Positions 52,742 through 63,035 of a DNA stretch of 64,000 nucleotides are shown piece by piece. Positions within the stretch are counted from its first letter, which is position 1. Each line of letters begins with the position of its first letter. Origin of the DNA: Xiphydria camelus (Eukaryota; Arthropoda; Insecta; Hymenoptera; Xiphydriidae); the NCBI GenBank assembly GCA_963678675.1, contig OY783194.1, forward strand, positions 16,315,421-16,379,420, written 5' to 3'. Below the pieces are notes generated by a model, which saw only the letters and a program-made list of their open reading frames with translations, was not told the DNA's origin and did not search any database. The position numbers were made by a program, and so were the translations under genes.

Positions 52742-52887
52742 CCGTATGTCTGACGGCAAGTGCAACACTACTTCGGCAGTTTTTACCGACGGTGGTCGAA
52801 AATTGCATTGGATCTAGGTAATGCAAGATTCGACCACCGTCGGTAAAAACTGCCGAAGTGGTGTTGAGCTTGCCGTCAGATATGCTG
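52742..52887. mobile_element. 146-bp palindromic MITE, TA target duplication
   Basis: CCGTATGTCTGACGGCAAG and its near inverse form the ends; the rest is a near-perfect hairpin with TTTTTACCGACGGTGGTCGA arms. TA flanks both sides. Its end resembles the CCGTATGTCCC family. Confidence 0.85.
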
Positions 52888-53012
52888 TATAATGTAATAT
52901 AAAAAATATAATACAACGAAAGAGCAGGAATTATTCCAAATAGTAACAGGGATTGACGTTTTTAACAAGTGTTGTTTTTTAAAGGAACCCTTCAACTGTA
53001 ACAGCACACCCT

Positions 53013-53525
53013 TTACTCGAAGTCACTCTCTTCGCTTTCACCCTCGTTTGATTCATGGTCCGAAAGTCCATCTTCTTCGGTGATGCCAAGGGTTTTTCTT
53101 AGCTCCTCAATTTTGGTAGCGATCTCGTCCTCCGTTTCCAACCCCGGCAAAGCCCTGTTCCGTTTTTTGTTGGAGTTTCTTCTCCCAGCATTTCTATGCC
53201 TCTGTTTCGTCGCCCTTAAAATTTCTTTCATGTCGTTTTTGAAAGAAACCTTATCTTTCAGCCCTTCAAAACGGCAGTTCTTAGCAGCAACTGGAATTCG
53301 ACAGAACTATTATTATATTGTTTTTCATTGGCAATTTTTTTCCGGTAATCGGGTATACTTACGGTATAGCGTGTTACATATTTTTGTTCTCCTAAATTCG
53401 AGTTTCCCTTTCGAGCCGTCCCACGTCAATTCCGATGCGACAAATTCATCCGTCAGCAGCTGCTTCATTGCACAGCTCAGGAACTCCCTGGCCGTCGATC
53501 CTCCGAGGCTTACAAAATGTCTGAA
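53013..53525 (-). pseudogene. DUF4806-domain gene, 3' exons only
   Basis: Exon 53525-53363 follows a TTTTTTTATCGCAG acceptor and encodes FRHFVSLGGSTAREFLSCAM, KQLLTDEFVASELTWDGSKG, KLEFRRTKICNTLY, the DUF4806 pattern (FRxxVxxGG ... LxTDExA ... TWxG). It ends at GTAAGT. The last exon (about 53256-53013) continues GLKDKVSFKNDMKEILRATK, basic GRRNSNKKRN and an acidic end EGESEESDFE. No 5' exons were found. The upstream intron runs into the CpG-rich end-like region at 53600-53728. DUF4806 has no established function. The gene is either truncated or a captured fragment. Confidence 0.7.
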
Positions 53526-53594
53526 CTGCGATAAAAAAAAATGACGATTTGAGGTTAGAATCGGATATATCTTGTCGCTAGTAGTAACCAAGCT

Positions 53595-53728
53595 TGGTTA
53601 CAGAAAGCACTCAAGTCTCATCGCGTGCGCCCAAAACTAACGCGTGACTTCATTTTGACTGCGTAGTAGAGCGCACGCGTGAGACCGCACGTCGTGCGTC
53701 CTACGTGCGACGCACGATTGCTATCTGG
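53595..53728. repeat. CpG-rich end-like region ending TTGCTATCTGGG
   Basis: Inverse partner of 46317-46480 (12-bp perfect end plus shared GTGCGACGCA and GCGCACGCG words). CTC lies just outside both ends. Confidence 0.5.
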
Positions 53729-53882
53729 GCTCCTTTCGACGTTCAGTCGGATACGTTCGTTGGTTTTTATCTTCTGTAAAACAACGTAATTTTCCTAATC
53801 TGTTTTTACGTTGTACAGTATTTTAAATAATAACATTATTCAGTTTTCACGAAATAAATGATAAGATAAAAATGTATCAACA

Positions 53883-56767
53883 ATGTCTGATTTCATCGAG
53901 AAAGGGCGAAAGCGACAAAAACAAGAAGCGACTTGGGAAAGGAACATAAAGAAATCGGCTAGAAATAAGGTGTATATAAATGTATTTATATCCCTCAGGG
54001 CAATAAACGGTCCTTTACTGCCCTGCTCGGGCCCGAAAAACCCTTTTTATTGCCCTCGGTGTATAAAGTATCGTATGCACCATAGGGCAAAAGTTGTTTT
54101 AGACTCATGCTATTGTATGCCTCGGCTTCGCCTCGGGATACAATACTCGCATTCGTTCAAAACAACTTTTTGCCCTTTGGTACATAATATACTATTAATT
54201 AACCCTTGTTTGTTGCACTTTCGTGAAATCACGTACTTGCCGCACAAATATAGATTCATACTCCTGCGTCATAAATTGTTATAGAAAATAGTCGTATACA
54301 TATTTTTACTAGAACATTTTATCATATCATCTTCGGAGCTCACTTAAAAATATTATGTTGGTTATACGGCCACATTATAATGAAGTAAAAGAAATGATAT
54401 AGCTCAAAAATTGTGAAAACGTGTATTACTAGAGAGAAATTCATAACTTTATCATTACTCGATAAATATGGCTAAAAGTTTAGTTACATCTTCTACTTAA
54501 GTACATCTACACCAACAAAAATTTATTAATAAATTGATTAATTAAATAATTTATTTAATCAATATAGTTTAATCGATGAATAAATAGATTAATTAGTTAT
54601 TTGGATATCTAATTAATTTATTACTAAATTGAAATATAAATTCATTCAAATTATTTTCACCATAAATTTGGGAAAAATGGTTGTGGGGTTGATTCGAATC
54701 CCCGAGCAGCAAACAAGTGTTTAATGTAATATTGTTAAAACTGAAAATTTATGAATATCTTATTTATTTATCTAATTTGGTTGTTTTGGTTTAAGTTTTT
54801 TAATTTCCCCCTTTTATTTTTGGTTGTTTACATTTTGAGTTTTTCTGTTTTTTAAGCCGAAATTCACATAATTGATTTCTTTATTGTGTATTTATAGTAA
54901 CGTTACATTAATGATAAACAACTGCATCTTATTTGTGTTTCAATTTGATAAGTGTTCGGTTACAATTTGAAAAAATACATTCAGGAAAATGTCAGTTACT
55001 TCTATGGTAGCGTGGTTTTAGGAAAGAATACAGCGTTATTTTTGTTGAATTTATAAATTTTGTAATTTCGCTTTCTGAGTTTCATAATACTGTTGCTAGG
55101 GAGAAGAGTATGTGTCTTTGATGGGGAAAAAAGTCTCTGCAAAAACCTTCAAGCCAGTAGAATGGTGCTGTGTTAAAGAATGTTGTAAAAACATTGAAGT
55201 TGGCAAACAAGAAGAAAGCTTTCTTACATTTTGGAAAAGCGGATTATATGAAACTCAAATGCCCCATCCTCGCTAGTTCCATGACTAAAAAGTTGCCAAA
55301 GGGGGAAAGAAGAAATCCTAATAAGCCAGTCATTTTGTGGGACCATCATTTTCATTGTCAGACCGGAAATTGGATCGTTTGTCGAAATTTTTTGTGTCAA
55401 TTATACCAAGTTCATAAATCAAGATTTGAAGCAGTGCGTGGTAAATTATTGAGCAACAACTCTCTTGGTGATAATCGAGGAAGACATGGAAATCATGTAG
55501 TTATCTTGACAGATTCAATGAAAGAATTAATACAACTGCATTGCGAGTTAATTCCTCATTCAGAGTCTCATTATAAGCGGGAAAGTTCATCTTTAAAGTA
55601 CTTTGATCACCCTGATTTAACTATCACTAAATTATACGAGCTTTTTGTGGACTATTACTTTAGTGTTACAGGAACGACAGAGTCTCCCTTAGATATTACA
55701 ACTTATAGTAAATATTTTAATGAAAATGTCAATTTTACTTTTTCGAAACCAAGATTGGATGTTTGTAACTTCTGCTTTGAAAATGAAAGAAACACAAATC
55801 TAAGAGTGTGTGAAGATGTTATTCAGTATAAAGAAAACGTTAAACTTCATTCCGAAATGAAAAAACAAATGTTATCTGAAGGAGGAGTTTTGCGACTCGA
55901 ATTCGATTTCGGTCAGAATCTCCCTCTACCAAAAATTCCTGTTTCCGACCAATTTTACAAAAGATTATTATGGCTTCATGTATTCAAAATGTACATATTT
56001 TCAATCCTTACAATCGCAGTTACATGTTTACGTTCATGGAAGGCTATTGTAAAAAGGGAGGTAATACAGTTTGTAACGCCTTGTAGCGTTTTCGATGCTA
56101 TTAACAGGGAAATTGCCCTCGAAGGATGTTTCAATAAAATATATCTTTTCTCTGATTCGTGCGGTGGTCAAAACAAACACTATTATGTTTTAGCTTTCTT
56201 TTCTCTATTGTCAAAGTATTTGCAATTAGAAATTCAACATTTGTTCCCAGTTCGCGGGCATTCATATTGCCAATGTGACCGTAACTTTGGCATGTACGGC
56301 CCAAGAAAAGCACTCCAAGAAGTCATTGAAACAGCGGATGAATATTGCGAAATTATCAGAAATTGCAGAAACGATCCATTTATTGTTATAAATTAACAAG
56401 AATGTACCATTTTAGATTTTGAACCGCAACTGCAAGAAGGATGTGCTATTCCCAAAAATCTGAAAATAAGCGCAAAGCAGTAAAAATAGTTTATTACCCG
56501 AATGGTCAAGTAAATATTTTCGAGAATTACGACAACCATCACACCGAGTATTTCATTCATTCGTCAATCACGTTTAATGATCTACTTCAAAAAGCATTAC
56601 CAGCTGAATGTGTTGGAATCACTGCCGAAAAAGTAAAAGATGTAAATTCATTATTGAGATATGTATCAGAAAAACACAAAGCATTATACACTTCCGCATG
56701 TTTGAGCACGTCAAAGTTCCGTCGAGGAACAAAATTTCCAAAAACGCAAAAAATGAAAAAGTATTGA
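53883..56767 (+). pseudogene. DUF7869-like transposon gene, spliced, frameshifted
   Basis: Exon 1 (53883-53969) gives MSDFIEKGRKRQKQEATWER, NIKKSARNK, then a GTGTAT donor. Exon 2 starts at 55100 after TGTTGCTAG with GEEYVSLMGKKVSAKTFKPV and a Cys-rich EWCCVKECC block. A frameshift near 55257 leads into the main ORF (ILWDHHFHCQTGNWIVCRNF, PRLDVCNFCFENER, LRLEFDFGQNLPLPKIPVSD). A pair of compensating shifts near 55990 and 56085 hides a NVHIFNPYNRSYMFTFMEGY stretch. SDSCGGQNKHYYVL and GHSYCQCDRNFG follow. Stops at 56396, then the C-terminus in another frame to 56767. Such proteins are common in insects and probably transposon-encoded. The intron contains a piggyBac-type MITE. Confidence 0.75.
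54203..54720. mobile_element. 518-bp piggyBac-type MITE in the intron of the DUF7869-like gene
   Basis: Ends CCCTTGTTTGTTGCAC and GAGCAGCAAACAAGTGT, TTAA at 54199-54202 and 54721-54724. The arms share TCACGTACTTGCC-type words with the 50331-50716 MITE. Confidence 0.8.
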
Positions 56768-57917
56768 ATATTGAAAGTGAAAACCCACAAAATGACAGAA
56801 AAAACAAAAAACAAAAAAAAGTTACTAAAAATGCGAAAAAACAGACTACAAAAAAACGTTAAACCGATCGAATCTTCTCTTGATAACTTTGTTTGTGAAA
56901 AGCGGAAGGATCTGTGTTTGTTTGTCTGTACAATGTTTTATTATACAATATAAAAAAAGGATAATTATAAAAATAATTGTACTTTTCGAAATCAACACAA
57001 TTATCGAACAATTATTTTGTATTGCATTATCGTGCATTTGTATTAAAAGTTCTTTTTAATCGTGATTGTTCATTTTCATTTGAACAATACAATTTTAATA
57101 ATTATTAGTTCAATTCGATTTCTATTTCAATTTCTACTATCCTCATTATTTTACTGAAGTAACTCGACTTGTTAAGAAACAAATTTTCGAAGAAACGGCG
57201 ATTTATGTATCATAGTAATATAGAATTATCTAGTAATACGAGATTGATAATAAGGTTTAGCGTATATACAGTTTAGCGATGATAAGCTTCAGAATTACTG
57301 GTGTAAAACGCTGAACTTTTAGCTAAATTACATATATTTAGATAAATATATGTACCATGAATGTTTTTATGAACTATTTGTATATTTGTATCAAGTCAAA
57401 TAAAAAAAATTTACATGAGTTCTTCAGAATGCCTGATTTCATCTTGTAATACTACAAAACCCATAAACATATTGCCAAATTATTTCGAAAATTCAATAGT
57501 ACGAATATTATGTTATATCGACATTTTGTACAATATGTATCGTTCATATTATCAAAAAGATTTAATATTATGTCTAAATACAATATTTACGCAAGCGCAC
57601 CTAGATTATTCAAATCAAAATTTGAAATGATTTATTTTTGGCGATGTAAAATACATGTGTCGTCTTACTTTGCCGGCAAGATGGTATTGAATTCCAGCGC
57701 TCTCTGTTGCAGCGCAGAGCGCGAGAATCGAGCGAACGCGGATCGCGCGCTTTATACATAAACTATCGTAAAACCCGTAATCGTAAACTACCACGTCAAT
57801 ATTTTTTCGAGGTCACTGAGTTAGAATCCGAGGTTCGTTTGCCACCAGTATGTCAGGGTCAAGTTCATTTCAAGGTCAAATCCAGCAAAAATGTTCAAAT
57901 CTTTTCGCATCATCACT
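56768..57917. other. AT-rich stretch, partly a copy of the TGACCTTGA repeat
   Basis: Mostly unassigned. At about 57795-57895 a minus-strand copy of the repeat at 62695-63030 is recognisable (GGTCAAGTTCATTTCAAGGTC). The ORF after 57664 has no recognisable motif. Confidence 0.4.
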
Positions 57918-59066
57918 CCGTTATATTTTTGGAGTCACTGGGGAACGTGTATTTTGTATTTCACTCTGCTACTTCTTCATCGTTTCGCCTTCTTTTATAA
58001 CGTACTCGTTTATTCTCAAAAGATCTATGCAAGGGATTTCTCTTGCGTTTTTTTTTCCTTTTTCCGCGCTTTCTCTCTGCAACATCCAACAGAAATCTGC
58101 CATCATGTTTTCATCCATCTACCCTGAAATCTTCGTTCTACATCTTTAAAATCTTGGTGGAAACGTTCTCCTTGTTCTTCACTGAAATTGTGTGCCAACG
58201 TTATCTGGAAATTCGTCCGCATGACTGTCCATCATATGTAATTTTAAACTCATGTTACATTCCAATCTCCTGAAATTCTCAACCGTGTCAGATATTATTT
58301 TGTTGTAGTCCGATCTCTTATGATTGCCTAGAAAATTACTACATACTTTCTTGAAGCTGACCCACGCATTCTTCTCAATAGAGCTCATTTGAGTTACGAA
58401 GTGATTGTCTCGAAACATTTTTCTGATCTGAGGTCCATCGAATACTGCCGCGCCTACTTTAGCATCAGATAGACCTGGAAATTGATCTCGTAAGTATTTG
58501 TAACAATCGCTTTCTTTATTCAACGCTTTGACGAATTGTTTCATGAGTCCTAACTTTATATGTAATGGAGGTATCAATACCTTCTTTGAATCTATCAACG
58601 GCTGCTGTAAGATATTGTCGGATCCTACAACGAAGGATGTTCTAGGTTCCCAAACCTTTTTCACGTAATGATTTTGTTTATCTCTACTATCCCATTTACA
58701 AAGATAACACGGTTTTTTTGTATAGCCAGATTGCTGTCCCAGAATCATTGTGAGGATTTTAAAATCTCCGCAAACTTGCCATTTGTGGTCATCATATTTT
58801 ATTGCTGCTAATAGAGTTTTCAAACATTCATACGATTCATTCATAACAGTCGAATGCGCAACTAGTATTGGTGCGTATACATTAGTATTGTGGAGTAAGA
58901 CTGCTTTGAGACTACGTTTACTAGAATTGATAAAAAGTCTCCATTGATCAGCACTATAAGTATCGGGCTTTAATTCGTCGATTAATCCTTTGACATTATT
59001 ACAATAAACGAGAGACTTATTTGAATTACGAGAGAAAAAGCTCCTAAATTTTTGATGTGTAAACAT
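57918..59066 (-). pseudogene. uncharacterised insect transposon protein, C-terminal half
   Basis: The minus strand reads FRSFFSRNSNKSLVYCNNVK, WRLFINSSKRSLKAVLLHNT, WQVCGDFKILTMILGQQSGY, CYLCKWDSRDKQNHYVKK, LIPPLHIKLGLMKQFVKALN, VFDGPQIRKMF and LECNMSLKLHMMDSHADEFP. This is a highly repeated insect protein family of unknown function, usually one long ORF whose N-terminal half carries Cys-rich motifs. After Gln at 58182 the frame stops where an EEQGERFHQD-type motif is expected; degraded frames continue to about 57920. Its N-terminal half is at 61095-62237. Confidence 0.75.
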
Positions 59067-59447
59067 CTTTAGGCTCGCGACGGAGTGATTTCATGGAAGT
59101 GGTGGGGGAACTGTTAACGACATTAGTGTGTGTTCGTGTGAGCTCGGTGCAGGATCTTGACATTTACCTTCGGCCGGGCTTGGTCGGTATTCATACCGGT
59201 ACAAGTCGAGTCGGTAGTTACAGTCGCTGTCAATTCGAGAGATCGGAGTGTCTAACCTCGAAATCGTGATTTTCAGAATAACGGTGAGTACTTTCCATTC
59301 TTCACACAATCACAATTCCGAGGTCAGACGCTTCTATCTCCAGAACGTAAAACTTTCTACTGTTTTCAGTATTTAACAACGCGTTCACTACAATTTCTAA
59401 TATAACTAGACAACAATTTGTGACTTCCATAACCTAGTATACCTACA

Positions 59448-59466
59448 ATGGAATCACATGCCGCTG
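59448..59466 (+). pseudogene. micro-ORF exon, copy 1 (intron carries a MITE, acceptor lost)
   Basis: ATGGAATCACATGCCGCTG before GTAAGTG encodes MESHAA. The region matching exon 2 of copy 2 is at about 59931 (MARKKRNKRQ), but the TTTTACAG acceptor is replaced by ATACCGC, so splicing as in copy 2 is unlikely. Confidence 0.5.
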
Positions 59467-59475
59467 GTAAGTGTA

Positions 59476-59816
59476 CCGTATGTCCCACTCTGTACGGGCC
59501 AGTTTGAAAGTTACCTTCAGGGAGGCTTGGTCGGTAATCGAAACATTTAATACCGGTAGAAGTCGAGTCAGTAGTTAGAGTTGGTTTCAATTCGGGAGAT
59601 CGAAGCGTCTAATCTCGAAATTATGAATTTGTGAATAATGGTGAGTAATTTCCATTATTCACAAATTCATAGTTTCGAAGTTAGACGCTTCGATCACCCG
59701 AATTGACACCAACTCTAACTACCGACTCGACTTCTACCGGTATTAAATGATTCAAATACCGACCAAGCCTCCCCGAAGGTAACTTCAAACTGGCCCGTAC
59801 AGAGTGGGACATACGG
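59476..59816. mobile_element. 341-bp foldback MITE, TA target duplication, CCGTATGTCCC ends
   Basis: CCGTATGTCCCACTCTGTAC and its inverse at the ends, with arms of about 165 bp and TA flanks. The arms contain CTTGGTCGGTA, ACCGGTA and GTCGAGTC words also found in the surrounding duplicated unit, so the MITE and the unit share ancestry. Confidence 0.88.
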
Positions 59817-60343
59817 TAAATGTACGGAATACTTTTAACCTTTTGTATACATATTTCATTTGTACACGACAATCATTTAATTCCTACTTTCTGTGGTTTC
59901 AACTGTTTCAATTAATTAGTGATTATACCGCATGGCCCGTAAGAAACGCAACAAGCGACAGTTAGGTACCTCCGGCAATATTTGCCGAAGGTGCTCGAGT
60001 CTTGTAAATGTCGGTACAGAAAAAAGCGCTCATACCTACGAGAGGGTCTTGACATTTACCTTCGGCCGGGCTTTTGGTCGGTATTTAGGTACCTATACCG
60101 GTACAAGTCGAGTCGGTAATTAGAGTCGGTATCAATTCGAGAGATCAGAGCGTCTAACCTCGAAATCGTGAATTTCAGAATAACGGTGAGTACTTTCCAT
60201 TATTCACATCACCATTCCCATGATAGACGCTTCTATCTCCAGAATGTACATCTTTATACTGTTTTCAGTGTATAACAACAGTTGCACTACGATTTCTAAA
60301 AAAACGAGATACCAATTCGTGACTTCCATAACCTATACCTACA

Positions 60344-60552
60344 ATGGAGTCAAATGCCGCTGGTAAGTGTAAATATACGGAATACTTTTATCCTTCTGTA
60401 TACATATTTCATTAGTACACGACAATAATTTATTTACTAATTTGTAGTTTTAACGGTTTCAATTACTTATTGATTAATATTTTACAGATATTGCGAGGAA
60501 GAGGAAGGCAAACTATATGTCGAACTATAGAAAAAAACTAAAAACGAATTAG
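60344..60552 (+). CDS. spliced micro-ORF, 27 residues, basic
   Basis: Exon 60344-60362 (ATGGAGTCAAATGCCGCTG) ends at GTAAGTG. Exon 60488-60552 follows TATTTTACAG. Together they encode MESNAADIARKRKANYMSNY plus seven more residues. A donor-like GGTGAGT about 155 bp upstream (60185) suggests an additional 5' UTR exon. It may be the first coding exons of a longer gene lost when the palindrome formed. No similarity to a known family was recognised. Confidence 0.35.
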
Positions 60553-60558
60553 TCATTC

Positions 60559-61106
60559 TAACTTGCAATAGATGTGTAAACATATGGCTGAACAATGTTA
60601 CGTGGAAGTCATGTGGGTGTATTCGGTTACAGACAATTATTAAAAAATTTAAAAAAACAATGCTGCGTGGAAGTCGTGTGGGTGTATTCGGTTACAGACA
60701 ATTATTTAAAAAAATGATCGTCTTTTTCTAATAACTTCATTTAACCGAATATACCCACATCACTTCCACGCAACATTGTTCTGCCAGATGTTAACACATC
60801 AATTAGATATCTCTTCCTTCGAACCATGTGAAACAGTATGTGATTGCAAGGAAGAGATATCTAATTGATGTGTTAACATCTGGCAGAACAATGTTGCGTG
60901 GAAGTGATGTGGGTATATTCGGTTAAATGAAGTTATTAGAAAAAGACGATCATTTTTTAAATAATTGTCTGTAACCGAATACACCCACACGACTTCCACG
61001 CAGCATTGTTTTTTTTAATTTTTTAATAATTGTCTGTAACCGAATACACCCACATGACTTCCACGTAACATTGTTCTGCCATATGTTTACACATCTATTG
61101 CAAGTT
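60559..61106. repeat. 548-bp near-perfect palindrome
   Basis: CTTGCAATAGATGTGTAAAC at the left end, its inverse at the right end. The arms (about 60559-60811 and 60852-61106) differ at only a handful of positions around a loop of about 40 bp. Each arm has two direct copies of TGCGTGGAAGTCGTGTGGGT and GTATTCGGTTACAGACAATT. Confidence 0.92.
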
Positions 61107-62237
61107 TTTTTCTCTTGTCCTGTAAAACGTTACCATCATTTTCTTCTTCAGCAGATTCCTCTTTTTCAACGTAGAAGCACAGTACTCGGAAACATCTTTC
61201 GGCAATCCCATGTTACGAATGAAATCGTTCAGTTCTTCCTGTGAGAACAATTGAGGCTTTTTATTCTTACAACCCGTTGGAACGTATTCATGAGAATTAT
61301 CTTCAGTTTCACTTTCTTCATCATTCGTTTGGCCATCTTCGCTGCCACTTTCATTTCCGCTCATATATCTCTCATCGTCATTATCCGTTTCATTTTCACT
61401 CGTGTAACTTTCATCTTCGCTATCAGTTCCACTCATATAGCTCTTATCCCTATTATTATCATCGTACTGTTCATCCTCATTCACACAATCTCTACGCTGA
61501 TCTATATTTTCTCTTTCAACGTTTGCTTTAATCTCGTCTATTTCCATTCCATCTGAACTAAAATTCCGTTTGTTTGTATTGCCCTCGTTGGAAATAACAG
61601 GTAGTATGACACTCGTAACGTTAGCATACATTATATGTGATTTGTTTTTCATATTGTACCCAGTTAGATATGTTTTGCAGAAATAACAATCTTTTCTAGA
61701 TTGCGCTTTGGTCCAATGTATTGGTATAAGAAAATTGAGATATTTCTTGTCTCGAGATTTATCATAACGATGAAACATTGTGTTACAAGAAGCACAAATG
61801 ATGTGTGGTACCCAATCATTACCTTCATCTATCATGTTCAAATCAAAACAATCCTTATACATATTCCTTATACGCTCTGAAATACGTTTGCGATTCTTTG
61901 ATGCTTCATACTTACCACAAACATAGCAAAATGAATCTGGATCCTTATTGCACATGTGATCCGAACTTGTAGTGATAGACTCTACAGTAGCCAAGTTTTC
62001 CACCAATGCAGAGCTGCAGTCGCTTGATGACGACGATTGCGGCCCCGCTTGCTTACCCTGACCAACCGCCGATACTGGGGTTCCTTGTGAGAACCCCTGT
62101 ATCGTAACACATTTCCGTGTGCCTACCATGACGGCTTGGACGCCTTCATCTAGGGATTTTGCCGGAAAATAAACAATAAAAAACCGTTGCCCGCCGTCAC
62201 CGCGTGGAGGTACCCTGGGTGCAGGCACACCACACAT
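61095..62237 (-). pseudogene. uncharacterised insect transposon protein, N-terminal half
   Basis: Open 380-residue frame. After a low-complexity Ser/Gly start come DSFCYVCGKYEASKNRKRIS, WVPHIICASCNTMFHRY, IHWTKAQSRKDCYFCKTYL (three Cys pairs), a long acidic Ser/Glu/Asp repeat region (SYMSGTDSEDESYTSENETD) and FSQEELNDFIRNMGLPKDVS, NLLKKKMMVTFYRTREK. The last residues and stop come from the palindrome at 61106. It is the first half of the gene whose remainder is at 57918-59066. The first about 50 residues may not be native to this family. Confidence 0.75.
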
Positions 62238-62694
62238 ATTCGCTGTATCAAATTTACAACGATGAGCTCCAATTCACTTGAATTGAGAAATCACGTGACT
62301 CTATTTCAAAATCTATTTTACGGTACGAGAACAGATTTATTCTCGCTCGGAACTGAGTGAGTTGATGCATGGAAAAAAAAACTTGGCAGATCTCCAAACA
62401 GACCTCCGCGTCTTTTAAACATCAAAGACGTGTACCGCTCAACGGATCATTCGGTCATGGACGCCGATCCGCGGTAATGCATTGAAGACACGAGAGAGCT
62501 AGGAAACCGCCATAGGCGACAGCCTTCCGACTGACCGCTCCGTCACGGCCTCTCTTACTACAGACCCGAGCCGGCGCGATCGAAGCTCCGCTATCCACTC
62601 CACGCGCGACCCGACGCCCTATGAGTGGAAACACGTCGACCGGCACTCCCATGGAGGAGGTCAGCTTGGACTTTAGATTAGAACATTTTTGCTA
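62238..62694. other. no feature recognised
   Basis: GC-rich segment 62400-62660 with short ORFs lacking known motifs. Confidence 0.4.
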
Positions 62695-63035
62695 GATTTG
62701 ACCTTGAAATGACCTTGGGGGTTATGTTATCAACAAAATTGAATACATATCTAGACGTAAAATTTCCCGTTCTTTCAGAATCTGCAGTCAAAAATTCATT
62801 TTTGGTAGAATAAATATATTTGACCTTGAAATGACCTTGAATTTGACCTTGTCGGATCAAACGGACATCGGATTTGAATTCAGCGACCTAAAAAATATAT
62901 AGGAATAATAATGTGAATCGATTTGACTATTTTTCCAGGATTTGACCTTGAAATGACCTTGAACGTGACGTGATGAAGACAAACGGACTCCGGATTCGGA
63001 TTCAGCAACCTCAAAAACATAAAGATATACTGGTC
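62695..63035. repeat. tandem repeat, period about 121 bp, rich in TGACCTTGA
   Basis: Three units start with TTTGACCTTGAAATGACCTTG near 62697, 62819 and 62939. Each is followed by an AAACGGACNNCGGATT-type segment and a TTCAGC(A/G)ACCT segment. A minus-strand single copy is near 57795-57895. Confidence 0.85.

Larger units (their letters stand above)
59140..60560 (+). repeat. tandem duplication of a 5'-gene-like unit
   Basis: Copy 1 (about 59155-59990, including a MITE) and copy 2 (about 60045-60560) share CATTTACCTTCGGCCGGGCT, ACCGGTACAAGTCGAGTCGG, AATAACGGTGAGTACTTTCC (a donor-like site), TGACTTCCATAACC and an ATG exon followed by GTAAGTG. Confidence 0.85.
59067..61106. mobile_element. 2-kb insertion splitting the transposon protein gene
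   Basis: The protein breaks at YRTREK (61107) and resumes at THQKFRSFFS (59066), which are adjacent in the family. The inserted DNA holds a tandem duplication with spliced micro-ORFs, a MITE and the 548-bp palindrome. Precise ends and a target duplication were not resolved; GATGTGTAAACAT occurs both at 59048 and in the palindrome end at 60568. Confidence 0.6.

Noticed and set aside
55170..56396. 408-residue ORF as an intact gene
   Set aside because: Its N-terminus belongs to another frame (start 53883/55100), and a pair of compensating frameshifts near 55990-56085 scrambles a conserved block.
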